Shown: in pieces, positions 30,403-37,925 of the stretch | Position numbering within the stretch: the stretch's first letter is position 1 | Layout of the letters: every line of letters begins with the position of its first letter | Origin: Streptomyces violaceorubidus | GTDB lineage: Bacteria; Actinomycetota; Actinomycetes; Streptomycetales; Streptomycetaceae | Assembly: GCF_000717995.1 (NCBI RefSeq) | Contig: NZ_JODM01000004.1 | Coordinates: 169,460 to 233,459, forward strand | Length of the DNA stretch: 64,000 nucleotides | Direction: 5' to 3' | Translations under genes and position numbers: made by a program | The notes under the pieces: model-generated | What the model saw: the letters and a program-made list of their open reading frames with translations, nothing else | Told to the model about the DNA's origin: nothing | Databases searched by the model: none

Positions 30403-30434
30403 GAATGGGCCGACCCGGTCGGGTCGGCCCATTC
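30403..30434. terminator. Bidirectional terminator between GNAT gene and trxA
   Basis: Perfect stem GAATGGGCCGACCC / GGGTCGGCCCATTC with loop GGTC. It lies between convergent genes and ends two bases before a parS site. Confidence 0.9.
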
Positions 30435-30436
30435 GT

Positions 30437-30450
30437 GTTTCACGTGAAAC
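30437..30450. promoter_or_regulatory. parS: parS site 4 (between GNAT gene and trxA)
   Basis: Perfect GTTTCACGTGAAAC, intergenic, directly beside the bidirectional terminator. Confidence 0.97.
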
Positions 30451-30479
30451 GTCAGTCGACGCTCATCAGTCGGCGGTCG

Positions 30480-30812
30480 TCAGTCCGCGATGAAGTCTTC
30501 GAGGTCGCGGACGATCGCGGCCTTCGGCTTCGCACCGACGATGGTCTTGGCGACCTCGCCGCCCTGGTAGACGTTCAGGGTCGGGATGGACATGACGCCG
30601 TACTTGGCGGCCGTACCCGGGTTCTCGTCGATGTTGAGCTTGACGATCTCGATCTTGTCGCCGTACTCGGCGGCGATCGCTTCGAGGGACGGCGCGATCT
30701 GACGGCACGGACCGCACCAGGCGGCCCAGAAGTCCACCAGGACGGGCTTGTCGTTCTTGAGGACGTCCTGCTCGAAGGAGTCGTCGGTCACATGCTTCAG
30801 GGTGCCGGCCAC
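30480..30812 (-). CDS. trxA: Thioredoxin
   Basis: 110 residues with the redox site WCGPC (C33, C36) in VDFWAAWCGPCRQIAPSLEAI and the cis-proline loop VMSIPTLNVY. A full-length thioredoxin reduced by the thioredoxin reductase encoded 38 bases upstream. The pair forms the disulfide-reducing system of the cytoplasm and in Streptomyces is under sigma-R control at one locus; no sigma-R promoter was identified here with confidence. Confidence 0.96.
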   Translation of the reverse strand: MAGTLKHVTDDSFEQDVLKNDKPVLVDFWAAWCGPCRQIAPSLEAIAAEYGDKIEIVKLNIDENPGTAAKYGVMSIPTLNVYQGGEVAKTIVGAKPKAAIVRDLEDFIAD

Positions 30813-30850
30813 GGCGGGCTCCTAACTGGTTGGTGCGGGGGATGGGGTGT

Positions 30851-31819
30851 TCAGACGGCGGTCTTCTCGGGCTCCGCCTTGTCCTCGTCGCTGAGGGCGG
30901 CGAGGTAGCGCTCGGCGTCGAGAGCGGCGGAGCAGCCGGTGCCCGCGGCGGTGATCGCCTGCCGGTAGGTGTGGTCGACCACGTCACCGGCCCCGAAGAC
31001 ACCCGTCAGGTTGGTGCGGGTCGAGGGCGCGTCGACCTTCAGGTAGCCCTCCGGGTCCAGGTCGAGCTGGCCCTTGAAGAGCTCAGTGCGCGGGTCGTGG
31101 CCGATCGCGATGAACAGGCCGGTCACCGGAAGATCAGAGAGCTCGCCGGTCTTGATGTTGCGCAGCTTCAGGCCCGCCAGCTTCTGCTCGCCCTGAACCT
31201 CGGCGATCTCGCTGTCCCAGACGAACGTGATCTTGGGGTCGGCGAAGGCACGCTCCTGCATCGCCTTGGAGGCACGCAGGGTGTCACGGCGGTGGACGAT
31301 CGTGACGGACTTCGCGAAGCGGGAGAGGAACGTGGCCTCCTCCATCGCGGTGTCACCGCCGCCGATCACGGCGATGTCCTGGTCCTTGAAGAAGAAGCCG
31401 TCACAGGTCGCGCACCAGGAGACACCGCGGCCGGACAGAGCGTCCTCGTTCGGCAGGCCGAGCTTGCGGTGCTGGGAACCGGTGGTGACGATGACGGCCT
31501 TGGCCCGGTGGACCGTTCCCGCGGTGTCGGTGACGGTCTTGATCTCACCGCTGAGGTCGACGGCCACGACGTCGTCCGGGATCAGCTCGGCACCGAAGCG
31601 CTCCGCCTGGGCCCGCATGTTGTCCATGAGCTCGGGGCCCATGATGCCGTCCTGGAAGCCGGGGAAGTTCTCCACCTCGGTGGTGTTCATCAGCGCACCG
31701 CCCGCGGTGACGGCACCTTCGAACACGAGCGGCTTCAGCGACGCGCGCGCGGTGTAGAGCGCCGCCGTGTAGCCGGCGGGCCCGGAGCCGATGATGATCA
31801 CGTTTCGGACGTCGCTCAC
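30851..31819 (-). CDS. trxB: Thioredoxin reductase (NADPH)
   Basis: 322 residues, GTG 31819. FAD-binding [16 protein letters not shown] at the start, redox-active CATC (C136, C139) in [18 protein letters not shown]-binding [17 protein letters not shown], and the C-terminal FAD contact [34 protein letters not shown]. It reduces thioredoxin using NADPH. Transcribed with trxA. Confidence 0.97.
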   Translation of the reverse strand: MSDVRNVIIIGSGPAGYTAALYTARASLKPLVFEGAVTAGGALMNTTEVENFPGFQDGIMGPELMDNMRAQAERFGAELIPDDVVAVDLSGEIKTVTDTAGTVHRAKAVIVTTGSQHRKLGLPNEDALSGRGVSWCATCDGFFFKDQDIAVIGGGDTAMEEATFLSRFAKSVTIVHRRDTLRASKAMQERAFADPKITFVWDSEIAEVQGEQKLAGLKLRNIKTGELSDLPVTGLFIAIGHDPRTELFKGQLDLDPEGYLKVDAPSTRTNLTGVFGAGDVVDHTYRQAITAAGTGCSAALDAERYLAALSDEDKAEPEKTAV

Positions 31820-31978
31820 GGCTTCATTCCTCGTCTCTGGACTGCGTCTTCAGGGCCGGGTGGAGCTGCACTCGGAACTCTCACCCCACCTAACGGATCC
31901 TACGGGGCGCGCATTCCCGCTGTGTCCGGGCACACGGCGGCAGGGCCGGGCCGCACGAGGAGGAGGAAGGCCGGACCG

Positions 31979-32848
31979 CTACGAACGCGCGTAGGAGTGC
32001 TTGAGAAGGATCTTGGCCTTGCCCACTGCGGGCTGATCCACGCACGCCGTCTCGACGATGTAGGCGGTGACCCGGGTGTCATTGGTGGCGTCGGACAGCA
32101 CCACCAGCAGGGCTTCCTTACCCCGGTAGACGCCCGGCTCCGTGGCGATCACAGCGTCGTCGCGTCCGATGCCCTTGCGGACGCACTCAGGAACGGTCGG
32201 CTGCTTGAAGACATGGTTCTCGGCGATGTCGCCGCCGTTCTCGGACTCCATGCCGAAGCTCCGCGGCGTGCGGGACCCGCTCTGGGCGCCGCCGTCCGCG
32301 ACGAGGTGGGTGACCTTGTCCTTGAGTCGCCCCTCGGAGAAGGTGTCCACGAGCGCGGTCTGCTGCTCGCGGGCGGTGTTGCCGGACGAGCTCTCCTCGG
32401 TGAGGGAGGACACGACGACCGAGCCCAGTCCGATGGCGGCAGCGGCGGCCACGGCGCCGAGGACAGCGATCCTTCGCCGCCCGCCTGGACGGCGGTCCTT
32501 GCGTCCGGGACCGGTGGAGGAGAGGCGAGCGTGCCCGGAGGGCCGGTCGACCGGTGCCGAGGTTTCACGTGAAACACGTGCGCCGTCGGCGACGCCCGGC
32601 GCCGGCTCGGCTGCCAGGGCGGCGTCTATACGGGCGGCCACATCGTCCGGCATGGGCCCCGGGGCAGGCAGGGTGCCGAGCAGTCCTTGGATCTCGGTGA
32701 GCGAGGCGTAGACGTCCGCGCAGAGCTCGCAGCCTTCCAGGTGCTGGCGTACTTCGGGGGTCCGTGCGGTCGGGAGGATGCCTTCGGCGAGGTCGGCGAT
32801 CTCCGCGACGTCCGGGTGCCCGGTCTTGTCCGTCGTCGACGACGTCAC
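31979..32848 (-). CDS. Zinc-type anti-sigma factor partner of SigM
   Basis: 289 residues from GTG 32848, which overlaps the sigM stop as GTGA. The anti-sigma zinc motif H-x3-C-x2-C is HLEGCELC (H36, C40, C43). A single membrane helix lies at about 127-146 (AVLGAVAAAAAIGLGSVVVS) and the C-terminal 140 residues would face outside. It should hold SigM at the membrane until a signal arrives. Residues 92-96 (VSRET) are encoded by a parS site. The order sigM-anti-sigma-trxB-trxA also occurs in mycobacteria. Confidence 0.85.
   Translation of the reverse strand: MTSSTTDKTGHPDVAEIADLAEGILPTARTPEVRQHLEGCELCADVYASLTEIQGLLGTLPAPGPMPDDVAARIDAALAAEPAPGVADGARVSRETSAPVDRPSGHARLSSTGPGRKDRRPGGRRRIAVLGAVAAAAAIGLGSVVVSSLTEESSSGNTAREQQTALVDTFSEGRLKDKVTHLVADGGAQSGSRTPRSFGMESENGGDIAENHVFKQPTVPECVRKGIGRDDAVIATEPGVYRGKEALLVVLSDATNDTRVTAYIVETACVDQPAVGKAKILLKHSYARS
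32562..32575. promoter_or_regulatory. parS: parS site 5 (inside the anti-sigma gene)
   Basis: Perfect GTTTCACGTGAAAC in the coding sequence, encoding part of R-V-S-R-E-T on the minus strand. Confidence 0.97.
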
Positions 32849-33555
32849 GCTCGTCCACCTCCGCCCTTCACTGCGGTTGAATCGCCCGGCGCTGCTTCCG
32901 ACGGTCCCGCTGCGGGTGGGACGGATGCCCCCTGCGTCCGGTTCCGTTCCGGGCCGGGCTTCCTGTTCTCTCCGCCGCCGTCCGGACGCAGGTGGGTGAG
33001 CAGCGGAAGGAGCCTGGCTCTTCCCCGGGCACAACGACTCTTGATCGTTCCGGCCGGTACGTCGAGGATGCGGGCGGCCTCCGTGACGGGGTAGCCCTGC
33101 ATGTCGACCAGCACGAGGGCGGCCCGCTGTTCGGCGGGCAGGGTGCCCAGGGCCTCCAGCAGCTGACGGTGGAGATCGTTGCGCTCGGCGGGGGCGGAGG
33201 CCGACTCGTGCGGCTCCAGCAGCTGCTCCAGGCGCTCGGTGTCGTCGACGGGCGCGGTCTTCCGCGAGGCGGCCTTGCGGGCGCGGTCCAGACAGGCGTT
33301 CACCGTGATCCGGTGCAGCCAGGTGGTGACGGCTGCCTGACCGCGGAAAGTGTGGGCGGCCCGGTAGGCGGAGACGAGCGCGTCCTGGACGGCGTCGGCG
33401 GCCTCCTCGCGATCCCCCAGCGTCCGCAGGGCCACCGCCCAGAGCCGGTCGCGGTGACGGCGCACAAGCTCACCGAAGGCGTCGGGGTCGCCCTCGACGT
33501 GGCGGGCGAGGAGGTCCTGGTCGTCGATGTCGCCGTACCCGGTGTCATCCGCCAC
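32845..33555 (-). CDS. sigM: ECF RNA polymerase sigma factor SigM
   Basis: 236 residues. Region 2 is DPDAFGELVRRHRDRLWAVALRTLGD followed by DAVQDALVSAYR and the -10 reading helix FRGQAAVTTWLHRITVNACLD. Region 4 is LPAEQRAALVLVDMQGYPVTEAARILDVPAGTIKSRCARGRARL. A 45-residue Pro/Gly-rich tail follows. It directs RNA polymerase to a stress regulon and is paired with the membrane anti-sigma protein encoded by the overlapping next gene. The name is given by synteny with mycobacterial sigM. Confidence 0.88.
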   Translation of the reverse strand: MADDTGYGDIDDQDLLARHVEGDPDAFGELVRRHRDRLWAVALRTLGDREEAADAVQDALVSAYRAAHTFRGQAAVTTWLHRITVNACLDRARKAASRKTAPVDDTERLEQLLEPHESASAPAERNDLHRQLLEALGTLPAEQRAALVLVDMQGYPVTEAARILDVPAGTIKSRCARGRARLLPLLTHLRPDGGGENRKPGPERNRTQGASVPPAAGPSEAAPGDSTAVKGGGGRA

Positions 33556-33585
33556 AGGCCCCCTCCCCCTTTCCTCGGAGGGCCC

Positions 33586-35304
33586 TCAGCCCTTGAACGT
33601 CACGTCGGTGATCGCCTGCTTGTAGCCGGCGTTGCTGTAGCCGTCGGCCGGGGCATTCGGTACATCGGTCATCCACAGCAGGACGTACCGCGTCTTCACG
33701 GGCTTCGAGGCCTTGGCCGTGAGCGAGGTGCCGGTCGTGGTGGCGCTCGCGATCTCCTTCATGCCGTCGACTCCCGTCGAGGGCGTCAGGGAATCGGTGG
33801 CGTAGAAGTGCACGGTCGTGTGATCACCCGTGTACCGGAGTCCTATCGACGCCGTCGAGACGTCCTGCGGTGAACCGAGGTCGTAGACGATGCCGACCCC
33901 GGGTTTGTACGGCGCGAGCCTCGGCCCTTCGTTGTACTTCTTGGTGCGCCAGAAGGTAGAGGTGTCGGCGTCGTAGGTGTTGGCCACGTCCTGCGGTGCC
34001 TGGGCACTGCCGCTGGCGACGTACTCCTGGGCCCTCCGAACGGTGATCGGCTTGACCGGCCTGGTCTGCTCGTCGTTCTTGTCGTTGCCGTCGACCGTCT
34101 GGGTCTGGTTCGGGTCGTCGGCCTTGCCGCCCCGTTCCATGAGGGCGTCCGCGAGCTGCCAGCTGCCGAGGCCGAGTGCGGCGATCAACAGGGCCGAGAC
34201 GCTCCACTTCAAGGCCTTGCCCGTACGGCTCTGCAGCGGGGGCGGCGGCGTCGGTACGGGCGGGGTGACACCGGGATGCGGTGCCGGGCGGCCGTACGCG
34301 CCCTGCTGGTAGGCCGTGTGCTGGTACTGGGGCGGTGCGGTGTACGCCGGCTCCGGCGGGCGGATGCGTGGCATCTCGCCGATCGCCTTCACCAGTTCCT
34401 CCGGCGTCGTGCACGGGGACTCGTGACGGGAGGCGGTGGCGCCGTCGTTGGCGAGCGCCCGCATCGCCAGTTCGGACAGACCGCGGTGGACGCCGGCCCG
34501 CACCTGGTCCGGCGGGATCAGCCCGAGGTCCTTGGGCAGCCCCGCCAGACCGTACGCGTCGCTCTCGTACGGCCAGCGCTGGGTGAGCGTGGCGTAGAGC
34601 AGGGCGCCGATGGCCTCGGTGTCGGTGCGCTGCGGAGTGTCGGAACTGATGCCGCGCAGCGCGGCGTTGACGGCGAGTCCGCGGATCCGCCACTGCCCCG
34701 TCGACGTACGCAGTACCGCGTTGGGGTTCAGGCGAAGATGGGCCAGGCCCTCACGGTGGGCGGCCGCCATGGCGGACGAGACCTGACTGACCATCTGGTA
34801 GGCGTCGTAGACCTCCAGGGGCCCGGAGGCCAGGAGCGCGGTCAGTTCGGTGGCGTCGGGGAGCCACTCGTGCACGACGTAGACGAGGTCGTTGTCCTCG
34901 ACGGCATCTAGTACCTGGACGAAGCGGGGGTCACCGAGCAGGGCGGAGGAGCGCGCTGCCGCCAGGACGGACCGGGCTCGCGGGTGGTCCGCCGGCAGGA
35001 GGTGGACTCCGACGGCGCGGCGCAGCTTCTCGTCGACGGCCCGCCAGCTGCTGAAGCCGTCCAGACGGGTGACGCATTCCTCGAGGCGGTAGCGTCTGGC
35101 GAGCTTGTGCCCGCTGTGCAGTTCGGGAGGCGAGGCCTTGCCGGATTCCTCGCTCGTGGGGTTCCCCTGTGCCTCGTCGCTGTCCGTGTTCCGCTCCCGG
35201 TTGTTGGCCACCCCGTCGGCCGTGGACTGGTCCGCCTCCGCGGTCAGCGGCTCATCGCCGCTGTTGTCTGCCACGTCGACGGCAGCTGTGCTCCGTTCCG
35301 CCAC
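33586..35304 (-). CDS. Membrane pseudokinase, MurJ partner
   Basis: 572 residues from GTG 35304, behind GGAGGCAGGAACG; the open frame reaches 35622 but overlaps murJ-side sequence without a good start. After a polar Asp/Ser/Thr tail, residues about 75-330 have a protein-kinase fold, but it is degenerate: the catalytic HRD loop reads AHLRLNPNAVL and the DFG position reads RIRGLA, and the lysine strand reads VGVHLLPAD. Then a Pro-rich segment, a membrane helix (VSALLIAALGLGSWQL) and an outside C-terminal discoidin-like domain (ANTYDADTSTFWRT, then YDLGSPQDVSTASIGLRY). In mycobacteria the same module is fused to MviN/MurJ and recruits FhaA when phosphorylated; here it is a separate gene beside murJ. 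Confidence 0.85.
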   Translation of the reverse strand: MAERSTAAVDVADNSGDEPLTAEADQSTADGVANNRERNTDSDEAQGNPTSEESGKASPPELHSGHKLARRYRLEECVTRLDGFSSWRAVDEKLRRAVGVHLLPADHPRARSVLAAARSSALLGDPRFVQVLDAVEDNDLVYVVHEWLPDATELTALLASGPLEVYDAYQMVSQVSSAMAAAHREGLAHLRLNPNAVLRTSTGQWRIRGLAVNAALRGISSDTPQRTDTEAIGALLYATLTQRWPYESDAYGLAGLPKDLGLIPPDQVRAGVHRGLSELAMRALANDGATASRHESPCTTPEELVKAIGEMPRIRPPEPAYTAPPQYQHTAYQQGAYGRPAPHPGVTPPVPTPPPPLQSRTGKALKWSVSALLIAALGLGSWQLADALMERGGKADDPNQTQTVDGNDKNDEQTRPVKPITVRRAQEYVASGSAQAPQDVANTYDADTSTFWRTKKYNEGPRLAPYKPGVGIVYDLGSPQDVSTASIGLRYTGDHTTVHFYATDSLTPSTGVDGMKEIASATTTGTSLTAKASKPVKTRYVLLWMTDVPNAPADGYSNAGYKQAITDVTFKG

Positions 35305-35443
35305 CGTCGTTCCTGCCTCCCCATTCCGTGCGCGTCGGCCGACTTCCGATCCGCGCGTCCGACGCCGAACCCAATTGTGCCCACAGTCCGCCGCTATGCA
35401 CGACACACAGCGGTGGACGATGGTTGTGCGCCTACCCCGGGTC

Positions 35444-37882
35444 TCAGCGTCCCAGGCGTCCGCGCACCATGCCGACCAGAGAGTTGACTTCCTCGATGCG
35501 CATGCGGCGGGCGGCGACGAAGAAGACACCGAACAGAAGCACTCCGCCGGCCAGCAGCGCGGCGAACGAACCCACGACGCCCTGGCCGAGCGCGCGGCTG
35601 ATCGCGTAGCAGGCGGCGCCACTGAGCAGGGCGGCCGGTACGGACGCGATGCACAGCCGGGCGTAGGTCCGCAGCACCCGGGCGCCGTCCAGGTCCCCGC
35701 CCAACCGCTTGCGCAGCCTGCGCCAGGCGACGCCCACGCCGATCACATAGGCCAGGCCGTAGCTGGCCGCCATGCCGACGACGGCCCAGCGCGAGGGCAG
35801 CAGGAGGAAACACAGGCCCGAGGCGGCGGCGTTGACCACGGCCACGATGACGGTGTTGTAGAAGGGCGTCCGGGTGTCCTCGTAGGCGTAGAAGGCGCGC
35901 AGGACGACGTACTGCACGGAGTACGGGATGAGACCGAGGCCGAAGGCCATGAGCATGTAGCCCATGTTGGTGGCCGCGCCCGTGCCCGAGGAGCCGAAGA
36001 TCAGGGTGCACATCGGGATGCCGAGCGCGACGAATCCGAAGGACACCGGCACGATGGCGACGGCCGTGGTGCGCAGGCCCTGGGAGATGTCGTCGCGCAC
36101 CGCTCCCCCGTCCTCCTCGGACGCCGAGCGGGAGATGCGGGGCAGCAGCGCGGCCATCAGGGAAACGGTGATGATGGCCTGCGGCAGGCCCCAGATGAGC
36201 TGGGCGTTGGCGTAGGCGCTGTAACCGGTGCCGGCAAGGTCGGTGTCCGTGACCGACGCCGTGGCGAGCTGGATGACGACGAGGGCGCCCGCCTGGTTGG
36301 CGAGGACGAAAAGGATCGTCCACTTGGCGAGCATCGCGGCCTTGCCGAGGCCGTGGCCCCGCCAGTCGAACCGCAGCCGGAGCCTGAACCCGGTCTCGCG
36401 CAGGTAGGGGATCATCGCCAGGGCCTGGACGACGAGGCCGAGCAGGATGCCGATACCGAGGAGCTGCTTGCCTTCCGCCGGGATGGTCGCCACCGTCATA
36501 CCGGAGTCGGCGGCCGTGCCGTAGACCCAGAGGAACATGCCTAGGGTGACGATGATGACGATGTTGTTCAGGACCGGGGTCCACATCATCGCGCCGAACC
36601 GCCCACGTGCGTTGAGGATCTGCCCCATCACGACGTGGACGCCCATGAAGAAGATGGACGGCAGGAAGTACCGGGTGAAGGTGACGGCCGTCTCGTTGGC
36701 CGCGGGATCCGAGGCCACCGGGTTCGACAGCGCGCGCACCAGCAGCGGGGCCGCGAGCATGCCCAGCGCGGTGAGGATGCCAAGGGCCACCATGACCAGG
36801 GTCAGGAGCCGGTTGGCGTAGGCCTCGCCACCGTCGTCGTCGTCCTTCATGGCGCGGACGAGCTGGGGAACGAAGACCGAGTTGAGACCGCCGCCGACGG
36901 TGAGGATGTAGATCATCGTCGGCAGCTGGTAGGCGATCTGGAAGGACTCGCCCAGCAACGCGAGGCCCAGGGCCGAAACGATCATCGCGGACCGGATGAA
37001 CCCGGTCAGCCGCGACACCATCGTGCCCGCCGCCATCACGGCGCTCGACTTCAGCAGGCCCCCCGCGCGCCCGCCCTTCTTGGGCGCGGCCGACGTGCTC
37101 GCGGGAGCGGGCTCGGGCTCCTGGAGCGGGGCCTCGGCCGCCTCCGTGGTGGGTGCCACCGCGTACTGGCCGGGTGCGGGCGCCGCGTGCTGCCCGTGCG
37201 CCGAAGCGCTGCCGTACTGTCCCTGCGCCGGAGCCGGACCGCCGTACGGGCCGTGTGCCCCGGCGTTCCCGTAGGGGCCGGGCTCCTGGTGCCCGCCGTA
37301 CGGTCCGGGGGCCGGCGGGGTGCCGTACTGCCCCGGCCCTGCCGCACCGCCGTACGGTTCCGGGGCGGGAGCCGGAGCGGGCACGGCCGCCTGGTCGTCG
37401 TACGCGGGGTGGCTGCCGCCCTGCTGCTGGTCGCGGAAGAGGTGCGCGAAGGCGTCCGGCTCATGACGCTGCTCACCGGCCTGGCCGACCAGGTCGTCGA
37501 CGCCCACGAACTGGGTGGTCCGAGGATCGTCGCCGTACGGCAGGTACTGCGTCGGGCCCTCCGGTTCGGGGGCCGGGGTCGGCGCCCAGACGCGGGGGTC
37601 GGGGGCGTAGGGCGACTGGGAGGGCTGGGAGTACAGCGGCTGCTGAGGCGGGTAGGTCCCCGGGGGCGGCGGGGGGTGCGCGGCGCGGTCGTAGAGCGCC
37701 TCGGAGACCGGGTCCTGGGCGGAGAGGTCCTGTGCCCGGTAGGGGTCCTGGTCGTAGGCGTCCTGGAGGTACATGTCCGCAGGCTGCTGCGGCGGTGTCT
37801 GTCCCGGGTCCGGCGGCGGACCCTGGGGGTGACCCGAGCCGTCCACGGCCTGACCGCGGTCACCGTCGTACGGCGCGTTCAT
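35444..37882 (-). CDS. murJ: Lipid II flippase MurJ (MviN) with long N-terminal extension
   Basis: 812 residues. Residues 1-280 are a low-complexity Pro/Gln/Gly/Tyr extension with repeats of the type GPYGG and APGQYA. The 14-helix MurJ core begins SSAVMAAGTMVSRLTGFIRSAM and includes FVPQLVRAMKDDDDG and the central-cavity arginines of the family. It moves lipid II across the membrane for peptidoglycan synthesis. The extension is cytoplasmic and may be a platform for partner proteins. The pseudokinase lies downstream and DUF6049 upstream, as in other actinobacteria. Confidence 0.93.
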   Translation of the reverse strand: MNAPYDGDRGQAVDGSGHPQGPPPDPGQTPPQQPADMYLQDAYDQDPYRAQDLSAQDPVSEALYDRAAHPPPPPGTYPPQQPLYSQPSQSPYAPDPRVWAPTPAPEPEGPTQYLPYGDDPRTTQFVGVDDLVGQAGEQRHEPDAFAHLFRDQQQGGSHPAYDDQAAVPAPAPAPEPYGGAAGPGQYGTPPAPGPYGGHQEPGPYGNAGAHGPYGGPAPAQGQYGSASAHGQHAAPAPGQYAVAPTTEAAEAPLQEPEPAPASTSAAPKKGGRAGGLLKSSAVMAAGTMVSRLTGFIRSAMIVSALGLALLGESFQIAYQLPTMIYILTVGGGLNSVFVPQLVRAMKDDDDGGEAYANRLLTLVMVALGILTALGMLAAPLLVRALSNPVASDPAANETAVTFTRYFLPSIFFMGVHVVMGQILNARGRFGAMMWTPVLNNIVIIVTLGMFLWVYGTAADSGMTVATIPAEGKQLLGIGILLGLVVQALAMIPYLRETGFRLRLRFDWRGHGLGKAAMLAKWTILFVLANQAGALVVIQLATASVTDTDLAGTGYSAYANAQLIWGLPQAIITVSLMAALLPRISRSASEEDGGAVRDDISQGLRTTAVAIVPVSFGFVALGIPMCTLIFGSSGTGAATNMGYMLMAFGLGLIPYSVQYVVLRAFYAYEDTRTPFYNTVIVAVVNAAASGLCFLLLPSRWAVVGMAASYGLAYVIGVGVAWRRLRKRLGGDLDGARVLRTYARLCIASVPAALLSGAACYAISRALGQGVVGSFAALLAGGVLLFGVFFVAARRMRIEEVNSLVGMVRGRLGR

Positions 37883-37925
37883 GGTTACCCCACCTCATCG
37901 TCCCGGGCCGACCGGCCACGACATC

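Noticed and set aside
30830..32572. 580-codon plus-strand frame across trxB and the anti-sigma gene
   Set aside because: Antisense shadow; crosses two opposite genes and their gap.
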